Below the pieces are notes generated by a model. That model saw only the letters and a list, made by a program, of their open reading frames with translations. It was not told the origin of the DNA and searched no databases. The translations under genes and the position numbers were made by a program. A stretch of 64,000 nt of DNA, taken from NCBI RefSeq assembly GCF_028747205.1, contig NZ_CP112880.1:2418001-2482000 (forward strand), written 5' to 3'. Source of the stretch: Streptomyces sp. CA-278952. GTDB taxonomy: Bacteria; Actinomycetota; Actinomycetes; Streptomycetales; Streptomycetaceae. This document shows positions 25,666 to 33,688 of this stretch, one piece after another (the stretch's first letter is position 1; each line of letters starts with the position of its first letter).

Positions 25666-26618
25666 GCGACGGGAACGGGGACGGTCCTGTGCGGGACGAG
25701 ACGATCCGATCGGGGGTGGTGCGCCCAGCAGCCATCCCGGAGCAAGAGGCCCGGCCGCATCCGGTGGACGGAGCGGACGGGCCCGAGAGTGTCGACGTCG
25801 CGGTGGAGCAGCAGTCGCAGGCAGAGCGGGCGGGCCAGATGAGCGAGCACGGGCACCACGATCCACACGACCGCAGCGGGGCCCGGGCCCTCTTCTTCGA
25901 GCTGCGGGAGCTGCCCGACGGTTCGGCCGAGAAGGCCGAGCTGCGCAACAGGCTGGTGCGGATGCACCTGCCGCTGGTGGAGCACCTGGCCCGCCGCTTC
26001 CGCAACCGCGGGGAGCCGCTGGACGACCTGACCCAGGTGGCCACGATCGGGCTGATCAAGTCCGTGGACCGGTTCGACCCGGACCGGGGCGTGGAGTTCT
26101 CCACGTACGCCACCCCCACGGTGGTCGGCGAGATCAAGCGCCACTTCCGGGACAAGGGCTGGGCGGTGCGGGTGCCGCGCCGCCTCCAGGAGCTGCGGCT
26201 GTCGCTGACCACGGCCACCGCGGAGCTCTCCCAGCAGCACGGCCGCTCACCGACGGTGCACGAGCTGGCCGAGCGGCTGGGCATCTCCGAGGAGGAGGTG
26301 CTGGAGGGCCTGGAGTCGGCCAACGCCTACAGCACGCTCTCGCTGGACGTGCCGGACACGGACGACGAGTCGCCGGCGGTCGCGGACACGCTGGGCTCGG
26401 AGGACGAGGCGCTGGAGGGCGTGGAGTACCGGGAGTCCCTCAAGCCGCTCCTGGAGGACCTGCCGCCGCGCGAGAAGCGCATCCTGCTGCTGCGCTTCTT
26501 CGGGAACATGACCCAGTCGCAGATCGCCCAGGAGGTCGGCATCTCGCAGATGCACGTCTCCCGGCTGCTGGCCCGGACCCTGGCGCAGCTGCGCGAGCGG
26601 CTGCTCGTCGAGGAGTAG
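25662..26618 (+). CDS. sigH: RNA polymerase sigma factor, SigB/SigF type (SigH)
   Basis: A 318-residue stress/development sigma factor. An unconserved N-terminal extension spans residues 1-70. Region 2 is at about 95-165 (LVEHLARRFRNRGEPLDDLT, GLIKSVDRFDPDRGVEFSTY). Region 3 includes HGRSPTVHELAERLGI, and region 4 is LPPREKRILLLRFFGNMTQS with QIAQEVGISQMHVSRLLART. A second in-frame start, ATG 25839 (residue 60, MSEHGHHDPHDRS), would give a form without most of the extension; S. coelicolor SigH is known in several sizes. It is held by the upstream anti-sigma factor. Confidence 0.85.
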   Translation: MSDGNGDGPVRDETIRSGVVRPAAIPEQEARPHPVDGADGPESVDVAVEQQSQAERAGQMSEHGHHDPHDRSGARALFFELRELPDGSAEKAELRNRLVRMHLPLVEHLARRFRNRGEPLDDLTQVATIGLIKSVDRFDPDRGVEFSTYATPTVVGEIKRHFRDKGWAVRVPRRLQELRLSLTTATAELSQQHGRSPTVHELAERLGISEEEVLEGLESANAYSTLSLDVPDTDDESPAVADTLGSEDEALEGVEYRESLKPLLEDLPPREKRILLLRFFGNMTQSQIAQEVGISQMHVSRLLARTLAQLRERLLVEE

Positions 26619-26640
26619 GGCGAGGAGGACGTCCGCCGGT

Positions 26641-27090
26641 TCAGGCCTCGGGGGTCGCCCCGGCGCCCCGGCGGATGCCCAGGTCCTGGGTGGTCGCCGG
26701 CTTGAGGACGAGCACGAGGCCGGTGACGGCGACCGCCGCCAGGACGATCCCGCTGGGGATCAGCGCGCCCTGCGAGCGCAGCAGCGTCCAGGCCACCGGC
26801 AGCGCCATGATCTGGGTGATCAGCGCGGGCCCCCGGCTCCAGCTGCGCAGCAGCAGCAGTCCGCGGGCGGCGATCAGCGGGATCGCGCCGAGCGCGACCA
26901 GCGTGATCCCGACCGTCTCCGCCTGCTGCGTGCTCTCCAGCTTCCCGAGCAGCCCCATGACCAGCATGTAGACGCCGCCGAGGGCGAGCGCCAGGCCTTC
27001 GAGGGCGTTGACCCCGGCGAGGACGGTGATCCTGGCCGGGCGCTCCGCCGCGGAGGGGGACGGCATGGAGGGGGTCGCTTGAGTACTCAC
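26641..27090 (-). CDS. Small integral membrane protein, function unknown
   Basis: A 149-residue protein with four transmembrane helices (for example ITVLAGVNALEGLALALGGV and GIVLAAVAVTGLVLVL) and a short cytoplasmic tail. No catalytic motif is seen. It is convergent with sigH, 22 bases from its stop. The GTG at 27090 has AAAGG almost touching it, so the ATG nine codons in (MPSPSAAERP) is an alternative start. Confidence 0.65.
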   Translation of the reverse strand: MSTQATPSMPSPSAAERPARITVLAGVNALEGLALALGGVYMLVMGLLGKLESTQQAETVGITLVALGAIPLIAARGLLLLRSWSRGPALITQIMALPVAWTLLRSQGALIPSGIVLAAVAVTGLVLVLKPATTQDLGIRRGAGATPEA

Positions 27091-27218
27091 GCCTTTCAGG
27101 TTGGCATCCCGGGGTCCCGGAAGTGAAGCCGGGGTGCGGAGGGGCCTCGCCCGTCCGGGCGCACGGCGGGGCGGGGGGTCACGTTCCGTCACCGGCCCGG
27201 AGCGCAGCGAACCGGGGC

Positions 27219-27460
27219 TAGGGCCTCTCGTTTGGATCAGGTCGGATCAGGGAGCGGGGTCCGGTGCGTGCAGCTGCAAGGCGGAGGATTGAGGCAACGC
27301 GGATGGGGTCTCCCCTGCTCGAGCGAAGCCGAGAGCTCGGGGAAGTTGGTGATTGACGACAACGCCGGAGGGGGTCCCTCCCTGCTCGAGCGAAGCCGAG
27401 AGCTTGGGAGAGCGCGCACCGGACCCCGCGAGCCCGACCTGATCCAAACGAGAGGCCCTA
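27219..27460. mobile_element. MITE-like element with 27-base terminal inverted repeats, copy 1
   Basis: The ends TAGGGCCTCTCGTTTGG... are exact inverted repeats for 27 bases, with a TA at each outer end as in elements that insert at TA. There is no coding capacity. The interior has TGCGTGCAGCTGCAAGGCGG and GACGACAACGCCG, shared with the element at 31 kb. It also has two copies of CTCGAGCGAAGCCGAGAGCT, which can each fold. It sits 35 bases before the DAG kinase start, so it may carry or disrupt that promoter. Confidence 0.8.
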
Positions 27461-27495
27461 CGGTACCGAATCGCCCGGTAGGTAGGCTGGCCGTC

Positions 27496-28464
27496 ATGCG
27501 CGCACTCCTCGTGGTCAACCCAGCTGCTACCACCACCAGTGCCCGCACCCGTGACGTGCTCATCCACGCGCTGGCCAGCGAGATGAAGCTGGAGGCGGTG
27601 ACCACCGAGTACCGGGGGCACGCACGGGATCTGGGACGGCGGGCCGCGGACAGCGACGACATCGATCTGGTGGTCGCCCTCGGCGGCGACGGCACGGTGA
27701 ACGAGGTCGTGAACGGGCTGCTGCACCGGGGCCCGGACGTGGACAGCCTCCCGAAGCTCGCCGTGGTCCCCGGCGGGTCCACCAATGTCTTCGCGCGCGC
27801 CCTGGGGCTGCCGAACGACGCGGTGGAGGCGACCGGCGCGATCCTGGACGCCCTGGAGAACCGGACCGAACGCACGGTCGGGCTCGGTCTGGCGGTCGGC
27901 ACCCCGGGGACCGAGGACGAGTCAGTGCCCGAACGCTGGTTCACTTTCTGCGCCGGTCTCGGATTCGACGCCGGGGTCATCGGCCGGGTCGAACAGAAGC
28001 GCGAGAACGGGAAGCGTTCGACCCACGCCCTGTATGTGCGCCAGGTGGTGCGGCAGTTCCTGAACGAGGCCCACCGCAGACACGGGCAGATCACGCTCGA
28101 CGTGCCCGGCCAGGACCCGGTGACCGACCTCGCGCTCTCCATAATCTGCAACACCGCCCCCTGGACCTACCTGGGCAATCGCCCGATGTACGCCTCTCCG
28201 AAGGCCTCCTTCGACACCGCGCTGGACGTCCTCGGACTGAAGCGTCTGTCCACCCCGGCGGTGGCCCTCTACGGCACCCAGCTGCTCACTTCGAGCCCCG
28301 AGAAGGGGCCGCGCGGCAAGCACGCCGTTTCACGGCATGACCTCACGGACTTCACCTTGCATTCAAAGGTTCCACTGCCCTTCCAGATGGACGGCGACCA
28401 CCTGGGACTGCGTACGAGCGTGACGTTCACAGGCGTACGCCGTGCACTGCGTGTGATTGTGTGA
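27496..28464 (+). CDS. Diacylglycerol kinase family lipid kinase
   Basis: A 322-residue lipid kinase of the DAGK_cat family. It has LLVVNPAATTTSARTRDV at the N-terminus, the ATP loop VVALGGDGTVNEVVNGL, the motif PGGSTNVFARALGLP, and the C-terminal lobe (FCAGLGFDAGVI, MDGDHLGLRTSV). It phosphorylates diacylglycerol or a related lipid at the membrane. It precedes wblE; the equivalent gene also neighbours whiB1 in mycobacteria as far as I recall. The ATG has a GGTAGG site 9 bases upstream. Confidence 0.88.
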   Translation: MRALLVVNPAATTTSARTRDVLIHALASEMKLEAVTTEYRGHARDLGRRAADSDDIDLVVALGGDGTVNEVVNGLLHRGPDVDSLPKLAVVPGGSTNVFARALGLPNDAVEATGAILDALENRTERTVGLGLAVGTPGTEDESVPERWFTFCAGLGFDAGVIGRVEQKRENGKRSTHALYVRQVVRQFLNEAHRRHGQITLDVPGQDPVTDLALSIICNTAPWTYLGNRPMYASPKASFDTALDVLGLKRLSTPAVALYGTQLLTSSPEKGPRGKHAVSRHDLTDFTLHSKVPLPFQMDGDHLGLRTSVTFTGVRRALRVIV

Positions 28465-28783
28465 GTGGAAGGGCCTAAAGTCCTTTAACTCGAACGTTTG
28501 GACTGGGTCCCACCCCTAAGAAGTGCGCCTGTGACCTAGTCGACACCGAGGAATCAAAAAAAACTTTCCAGAAGGGGTTGTATCCGCCGCCGAGGTTTGC
28601 GAATCTCTACATGGCGATCGAGACGGCCCGCAACACCGGCCTCCACTGAGAGCCAGAACCCCTCCTCACCATCACAGACCACACCCAGTCCTCCTGGGGG
28701 TCGGCCCGTCATCTACGGGGGGATTCGTGAAAGCGTTCACATTCACAAGCAACAGCGTGTAATACCAAGGAGAGGTAGCAGCC
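28465..28783 (+). promoter_or_regulatory. Long leader and promoter region of wblE
   Basis: No gene is present in these 319 bases. An A-rich tract (28556-28563), rare in this genome, precedes a possible promoter TTGTAT-N-CTACAT near 28578-28614. A purine-rich AAGGAGAGGT ribosome binding site is at 28769-28778. A long untranslated leader is likely. Confidence 0.45.
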
Positions 28784-29041
28784 ATGGACTGGCGTCACAA
28801 CGCCGTTTGTCGTGAGGAAGACCCTGAGCTTTTCTTCCCCATCGGCAACACCGGTCCTGCGCTGCTGCAGATCGAGGAAGCCAAGGCTGTCTGCCGCCGC
28901 TGCCCCGTCATGGAGCAGTGCCTGCAGTGGGCGCTCGAGTCCGGCCAGGACTCCGGCGTCTGGGGTGGCCTCAGCGAGGACGAGCGCCGCGCGATGAAGC
29001 GCCGCGCCGCTCGCAACCGGGCGCGCAACGCAAGCGCCTGA
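28784..29041 (+). CDS. wblE: WhiB-like iron-sulphur regulator WblE
   Basis: An 85-residue Wbl protein. The four [4Fe-4S] ligands are C9, C37, C40 and C46 (CRRCPVMEQC), followed by the GVWGGL turn and a basic C-terminus RRAMKRRAARNRARNAS that contacts DNA. The sequence is nearly that of S. coelicolor WblE, the orthologue of mycobacterial WhiB1, which binds the primary sigma factor and reacts with nitric oxide. The adjacent convergent sensor kinase is also conserved next to whiB1. Confidence 0.95.
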   Translation: MDWRHNAVCREEDPELFFPIGNTGPALLQIEEAKAVCRRCPVMEQCLQWALESGQDSGVWGGLSEDERRAMKRRAARNRARNASA

Positions 29042-29154
29042 GCGAGAACCGCACCAAGCCTCAGCCCGGCGGCGCGTACAGAGCGTACGCACAGCCCCGC
29101 CTTCGAGTCGCAGCGCGCAGTACCCCGAAGCGCATCGCAACGTGAGCATCACGG

Positions 29155-29190
29155 AGCGGGCCCGGACCGTCACCACGGTCCGGGCCCGCT
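29155..29190. terminator. Bidirectional terminator between wblE and pdtaS
   Basis: A perfect 16-base-pair stem beginning AGCGGGCCCGGACCGT, loop CACC, lies between two convergent genes. A short T-rich stretch follows on the plus strand. Confidence 0.8.
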
Positions 29191-29212
29191 CTGCTGTGTG
29201 CTCCCGTTCTTC

Positions 29213-30679
29213 TTACTTGTCGCGGCTGACCGGGAGGTCCAGCACCACCTGGGTACCGCGTCCGGGCGCCGGGACCATGCCGAACGTGCCGCCCAACTCC
29301 CCCTCCACCAGTGTCCGTACGATCTGGAGCCCGAGGTTGCCGGCCCGCTTCGGGTCGAATCCCTCGGGCAGCCCGCGCCCGTCGTCGGTGACGGTGATCA
29401 GCAGTCGTCCGTCGGTGGGCGATCCGCCGCGCACGGCGGAGACCTCCACCGTTCCGTGGTCGGCCACGGCGAAGGCGTGTTCCAGGGCGTTCTGCAGAAC
29501 CTCGGTCAGCACCATGGAGAGCGGGGTGGCGACCTCGGCGTCGAGAATGCCGAAGCGTCCGGTGCGCCGACAGGTCACCTTGCCCGGGGAGATCTCCGAG
29601 ACCATCGCGATGACCCGGTCGGCGATCTCGTCGAACTCGACCCGCTCGTCCAGATTCTGGGACAGCGTCTCATGGACGATGGCGATCGAACCGACGCGCC
29701 GGACCGCCTCGTTGAGCGCCTCGCGGCCCTGCTCGGAGTCCATCCGGCGGGCCTGGAGCCGCAACAGGGCCGCCACCGTCTGGAGGTTGTTCTTCACCCG
29801 GTGGTGGATCTCCCGGATGGTCGCGTCCTTGGTGATCAACTCGCGTTCTCGGCGGCGCAGTTCGGTGACGTCGCGGAGCAGGACCAGGGAGCCGATGCGG
29901 ACACCCTTGGGCTTGAGCGGGATGGCCCGCAGCTGGATCACCCCGCCCGCGCACTCGACCTCGAACTCGCGGGGCGCGTAACCGCTGGCCACCTTGACCA
30001 GGGCCTCGTCCACCGGCCCCCGGGACGGGGCCAGTTCGGCGGTGGTGGTGCCGAGGTGGTGGCCGACCAGGTCGGAGGCGAGGCCGAGGCGGTGGTAGGC
30101 GGAGAGGCCGTTGGGGCTGGCGTACTGGACGATTCCGTCGGCGTCGAGCCGGATCAGGCCGTCGCCCACGCGCGGGGAGGCGTCCATGTCGACCTGCTGG
30201 CCGGGGAAGGGGAACGACCCGGCGGCGATCATCTGCGCCAGGTCGGAGGCGGACTGGAGGTAGGTGAGCTCCAGCCGGGAGGGGGTGCGCACGGTGAGCA
30301 GGTTGGTGTTGCGGGCGATGACGCCGAGCACCCGGCCCTCGCGGCGTACGGGGATGGACTCGACCCGTACGGGCACCTCCTCGCGCCACTCCGGGTCGCC
30401 CTCGCGCACGATCCGGCCCTCGTCCAGGGCCGCGTCCAGCAGCGGGCGGCGGCCGCGCGGCACCAGGTGGCCGACCATGTCGTCCTGGTAGGAGGTGGGC
30501 CCGGTGTTGGGGCGCATCTGGGCGACGGAGACGTACCGCGTGCCGTCGCGGGTCGGGACCCACAGCACGAGGTCGGCGAAGGACAGGTCGGAGAGCAGTT
30601 GCCACTCCGAGACCAGCAGATGGAGCCACTCGAGGTCGGTGTCGCTCAGAGCGGTGTGCTGGCGGACGAGGTCGTTCAT
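29213..30679 (-). CDS. pdtaS: Cytoplasmic sensor histidine kinase, PdtaS-like (HisKA_2)
   Basis: A 488-residue soluble kinase. A GAF-like domain lies at residues 1-145 (DLSFADLVLWVPTRDGTRYV), a PAS domain at about 165-285 (GIVQYASPNGLSAYHRLGL), the HisKA_2 dimerisation helix has REIHHRVKNNLQTVAALLRL, and the ATPase domain has EVLQNALEHAF and DDGRGLPEGFD. The partner in mycobacteria is the ANTAR regulator PdtaR, which acts on RNA; no such gene is adjacent here. ATG 30679 has no clear ribosome binding site; GTG 30688 is three codons upstream. A candidate DasR box lies 150 bases upstream. Confidence 0.85.
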   Translation of the reverse strand: MNDLVRQHTALSDTDLEWLHLLVSEWQLLSDLSFADLVLWVPTRDGTRYVSVAQMRPNTGPTSYQDDMVGHLVPRGRRPLLDAALDEGRIVREGDPEWREEVPVRVESIPVRREGRVLGVIARNTNLLTVRTPSRLELTYLQSASDLAQMIAAGSFPFPGQQVDMDASPRVGDGLIRLDADGIVQYASPNGLSAYHRLGLASDLVGHHLGTTTAELAPSRGPVDEALVKVASGYAPREFEVECAGGVIQLRAIPLKPKGVRIGSLVLLRDVTELRRRERELITKDATIREIHHRVKNNLQTVAALLRLQARRMDSEQGREALNEAVRRVGSIAIVHETLSQNLDERVEFDEIADRVIAMVSEISPGKVTCRRTGRFGILDAEVATPLSMVLTEVLQNALEHAFAVADHGTVEVSAVRGGSPTDGRLLITVTDDGRGLPEGFDPKRAGNLGLQIVRTLVEGELGGTFGMVPAPGRGTQVVLDLPVSRDK

Positions 30680-30829
30680 GGAGGGCACGTGTGGAGCGTA
30701 CCTGGGGTTACCGGCGGCGTTCGAACCGATCGGCCCGCCGGGCCGTGCCATGGGTACGACGATGGACGGGTGCGGTCAGACAGGTGCGGGGCCGACCGAG
30801 AATGTCGTGCACATGGATGGACACGGGCA

Positions 30830-30845
30830 ATTGGTCTAGTCCACA
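30830..30845. promoter_or_regulatory. Candidate DasR box upstream of pdtaS
   Basis: ATTGGTCTAGTCCACA matches the DasR responsive element ACTGGTCTAGACCAGT in 13 of 16 positions, counting the allowed G/C at position 15; the core GGTCTAGTCC differs at one base. It lies about 150 bases before the kinase start. Confidence 0.5.
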
Positions 30846-30967
30846 ATGAATACATCACGACCTCCGCTCTCCCCGCACAGGAGAGCGGACCGAGGCTCCG
30901 GCACTCTCTGCCCTGACTGCGCCGGTGCCTCCTGTGGCCGGAGGCACCGCACACCGCCGGCCAGGTA

Positions 30968-31127
30968 GGGCCTGCCTTTTGGAACAGGCCGGATCAGCGA
31001 GCGGGGGCCGGTGCGTGCAGCTGCAAGGCGGAGGAGGGAGTCGACGCGGAGCGTCGATGACCGACGACAACGCCGCGGATGTGCGTGCCGGGGCCCGCGA
31101 GCCCGGCCGGTTCCGAAAGGCAGGCCC
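30968..31127. mobile_element. MITE-like element, copy 2 (diverged ends)
   Basis: The ends start GGGCCTGCCTTT and pair with the right end with two mismatches in about 25 bases. The interior shares TGCGTGCAGCTGCAAGGCGG and GACGACAACGCCG with the element at 27.2 kb but lacks its two CTCGAGCGAAG hairpin inserts and is shorter. No coding capacity. It lies downstream of the SIS gene. Confidence 0.7.
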
Positions 31128-31236
31128 GCAGCTCCGGGCTGCGGTGCCGGGTGGGCTGAGGGTCCCGCTCCGGTGCCGCGGCCCGCGGGTGTTTCCGGGG
31201 CCGCCGGTGCTTCCGGGGCTGTGCCGTCCCAGGGCC

Positions 31237-32319
31237 TCAGCGGGTCTCGGTGACCTTGGCCAGGGCACGGGGCGCGTCCGGGTCCTGGCCCCGGGCGATC
31301 GTCACCTCGTACGCCAGCAGCTGTAGCGGCAGGATCTCCAGGATCGGCTGCAACTCCTCCGGGACGCCCGCCGTGGGCAGGGAGAAGCCGGCCGAGGCCG
31401 CCTCCACCTGGGCCTTGGGGCCGACCACGAAGAGGTCCGCGCCGCGTCCGCGCAACCGGTCCAGCACCGGCTGGAGGGCCTCACCGCCCCGGCCGTCGGT
31501 GACCACGGCGATCACCGGGGAGATGTTGTCGACCATCGCCAGCGGCCCGTGCAGCAGATCCGCGCCGGAGTAGGAGAGAGCGGGGATGTAGCTGGTCTCC
31601 ATCAGCTTCAGGGCCGCTTCCTTGGCCGTCGGGTAGCCGTAGCCGCGCGAGGTGATCACCATGCGTTCGGCGAAACGGTAGCGGGAGGCCAGTGCCTTGA
31701 CCTCGGCCCGGCGGCCCAGGATCGCGCCCGCGAGGTCGGGCAGACCCGCGGCGGCGTCGGTGCCGTCGCGGCCTCCCAGGCCCTCCACGAAGAGGTAGAG
31801 GGAGAGCAGGGAGGCGGTGTACGTCTTGGTGGCCGGGAGCGCCTTCTCCGGGCCCGCCAGGATGTCGATGTGATACTCGGAGACCGCCGCCAGTGCGGAG
31901 TCCGGGTTGTTGGTGACGGCGAGGGTGACGGCCCCGGCCTCCCGGGCGGCCCTCGTGGAGGCCACCAGGTCCGGCGAGCCGCCCGACTGGCTGACGGTGA
32001 TCACCAGGACGTCCCGCAGGTCCGGCCGGGCGCCGTAGGCCGTCGTGGTGGACATCGAGGCCAGCCCGCAGGGCAGCCCGTGGCGGATCTCCAGCAGGTA
32101 CTTGGCGTACAGCGCCGCGTTGTCCGACGTGCCCCGGGCGGTGAGCAGCACGAACCGCGGTTTCCGGGCCGCGATCTCGGCGGCGACCTCGCGGATGCGG
32201 GGCGCGCCCTGTTCGAGGATGCGGCGGAGCATCGCGGGCTGCTCGGCCATCTCGCCGGACATGATGCGGCCGGGCTCGTCGCCCTGGCCGCCCGGGCCGG
32301 CCGGAGGGGTGGCGGACAT
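31237..32319 (-). CDS. Double-SIS-domain sugar isomerase (GlmS C-terminal-like)
   Basis: A 360-residue protein made only of two SIS domains like the isomerase half of glucosamine-6-phosphate synthase, without the glutaminase half. The first SIS has VLLTARGTSDNAALYAKYLL and ITVSQSGGSPDLVASTR; the second has VITSRGYGYPTAKEAALKL and YSGADLLHGPLAM. Proteins of this type act as amino-sugar deaminases/isomerases. It is divergent from nagB over a shared regulatory region with a DasR box, so it probably acts in N-acetylglucosamine use. GGAGG lies 7 bases before the ATG. Confidence 0.85.
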   Translation of the reverse strand: MSATPPAGPGGQGDEPGRIMSGEMAEQPAMLRRILEQGAPRIREVAAEIAARKPRFVLLTARGTSDNAALYAKYLLEIRHGLPCGLASMSTTTAYGARPDLRDVLVITVSQSGGSPDLVASTRAAREAGAVTLAVTNNPDSALAAVSEYHIDILAGPEKALPATKTYTASLLSLYLFVEGLGGRDGTDAAAGLPDLAGAILGRRAEVKALASRYRFAERMVITSRGYGYPTAKEAALKLMETSYIPALSYSGADLLHGPLAMVDNISPVIAVVTDGRGGEALQPVLDRLRGRGADLFVVGPKAQVEAASAGFSLPTAGVPEELQPILEILPLQLLAYEVTIARGQDPDAPRALAKVTETR

Positions 32320-32519
32320 GTGGGGGCCTCCTGCGCTGTCGGCGTACGGGAAGGGCGCGTGCGCGGGGGTGCGCGATCCGCGCCGTTCCGGTCGGGCCTC
32401 CCCAGTCGACCAGGCAATGCGGTGTGCCGCCAGCGGGCCGGGGCGGGCGTGTGCGCGTGCGTGCCGGTGGGCGGACTGTTCACCGTACGGCTGCCCAATT
32501 CTGCTAAATTGGGAGATTG

Positions 32520-32535
32520 ATTGGTCTATACCACC
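32520..32535 (+). promoter_or_regulatory. DasR box of nagB
   Basis: ATTGGTCTATACCACC matches the DasR responsive element ACTGGTCTAGACCAGT at its core GGTCTA-ACC. It lies 31 bases before the nagB start and 200 bases before the divergent SIS gene. Confidence 0.85.
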
Positions 32536-32565
32536 TCCTCCCCTAGTCAGATCGGCAGGCACAGC

Positions 32566-33351
32566 GTGGAAGTTGTCATCGTCCCGGACGCCGCGGCAGG
32601 CGGCGAACTGATCGCGGAGGCCATCGCCGCGCTGATCGCCCGCAAGCCCGACGCCCTGCTCGGCGTTGCCACCGGCTCGACCCCGCTGCCCATCTACCGC
32701 GCGCTCGCGGCGAAGGTCGCCGCCGGCGCGGTCGACGCGTCGCGCGCCCGGATCTGCCAGCTCGACGAGTACGTCGGGCTGCCCGCGGGCCACCCGGAGT
32801 CGTACCGCTCCGTAGTGCTGCGCGAGGTCATCGAGCCGCTCGGGCTCTCCGAGGCCTCCTTCATGGGCCCCGACGGGTCGGCCGAGGACGTCCAGGCGGC
32901 CTGCGAGGCCTACGACCTGGCGCTGGCCGAGGCCGGCGGCGTCGACCTCCAGCTCCTGGGCATCGGCACGGACGGGCACATCGGCTTCAACGAGCCGTGC
33001 TCCTCGCTCGCCTCCCGTACGCGGATCAAGACGCTCACGCAGCAGACCCGGGTCGACAACGCGCGCTTCTTCGACGACGACATCGAGCAGGTGCCGCACC
33101 ACGTGATCACGCAGGGCATCGGGACGATCCTGGACTCCCGCCACCCGATCCTGCTGGCCACCGGTGAGGGCAAGGCGGAGGCCGTCGCCCAGACGGTGGA
33201 GGGGCCCGTCGCCTCGATCGTGCCGGCCTCGGCGCTCCAGCTGCATCCGCATGCGACGGTGGTGGTGGACGAGGCCGCTGCGTCGAAGCTGAAGCTGGCG
33301 GACTACTTCCGCGCCACGTATGCGGCGAAGCCGGGGTGGCAGGGGCTGTAG
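32566..33351 (+). CDS. nagB: Glucosamine-6-phosphate deaminase
   Basis: A 261-residue NagB. It has the substrate loop LLGVATGSTPLPIYRAL, the catalytic Asp in CQLDEYVGL, and the lid GIGTDGHIGFNEPCSSL with the active-site histidine. It converts glucosamine-6-phosphate to fructose-6-phosphate and ammonia; its substrate is also the allosteric ligand that releases DasR. The GTG at 32566 gives the family's usual length; a longer frame to TTG 32521 would run through the DasR box and is rejected. Confidence 0.95.
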   Translation: MEVVIVPDAAAGGELIAEAIAALIARKPDALLGVATGSTPLPIYRALAAKVAAGAVDASRARICQLDEYVGLPAGHPESYRSVVLREVIEPLGLSEASFMGPDGSAEDVQAACEAYDLALAEAGGVDLQLLGIGTDGHIGFNEPCSSLASRTRIKTLTQQTRVDNARFFDDDIEQVPHHVITQGIGTILDSRHPILLATGEGKAEAVAQTVEGPVASIVPASALQLHPHATVVVDEAAASKLKLADYFRATYAAKPGWQGL

Positions 33352-33371
33352 GGCTCGTCCCTCGCACGGCT

Positions 33372-33405
33372 GAGGGCCGGGACGCCTGTCGGTGTCCCGG
33401 CCCTC
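33372..33405 (+). terminator. nagB terminator
   Basis: Perfect 12-base-pair stem GAGGGCCGGGAC / GTCCCGGCCCTC with a 10-base loop, 20 bases after the stop. Confidence 0.85.
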
Positions 33406-33438
33406 TGCCGTGGTGTGTCGTGCCTGGTGTCGCCGCTC

Positions 33439-33666
33439 GTCCGGCGTGAGGCCTTGTCCTCAATCGCCGGACGGGCTTGGTGTGGCGGCCCGAGGCTTGG
33501 CCCCGCAGGCCCGTCCGACCTGAGGTCCTGTCCTCAATCGCCGGACGGGCTTGGTGTGGCGGCCCGAGGCTTGGCCCCGCAGGCCCGGACGGGATAGGTG
33601 TGGCCGGCCTGCGGGCCCGTCCGGCGTGAGGCCTTGTCCTCAATCGCCGGACGGGCTTGGTGTGGC
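33439..33666. repeat. Three copies of a 48-base intergenic repeat
   Basis: A unit containing CCTCAATCGCCGGACGGGC and TTGGTGTGGC occurs at 33439-33486, 33513-33560 and 33619-33666. Internally GTCCGGCG and CGCCGGAC can pair. Copies 1 and 2 are also followed by the same GGCCCGAGGCTTGGCCCC. Similar intergenic repeats are common in Streptomyces. The gap from nagB to dasD (337 bases) holds nothing else apart from the nagB terminator. Confidence 0.9.
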
Positions 33667-33688
33667 CGGCCCGGGGCCTTGAAGTGGG

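Larger units (their letters stand above)
30680..31236. other. Gap between pdtaS and the SIS gene
   Basis: This gap of 557 bases holds no gene. It contains a candidate DasR box (30830-30845), a hairpin CCGCTCTCC / GGAGAGCGG (30864-30888) and the second MITE-like element (30968-31127). The pdtaS promoter should lie between the DasR box and 30680. Confidence 0.6.

Noticed and set aside
30710-30740. tRNA-like GGTTCGAAC word
   Set aside because: No acceptor stem or anticodon arm can be built around it.
32521-32565. Upstream extension of nagB to a TTG start
   Set aside because: The extension lies in the DasR box and promoter, and the GTG at 32566 gives the normal NagB length.
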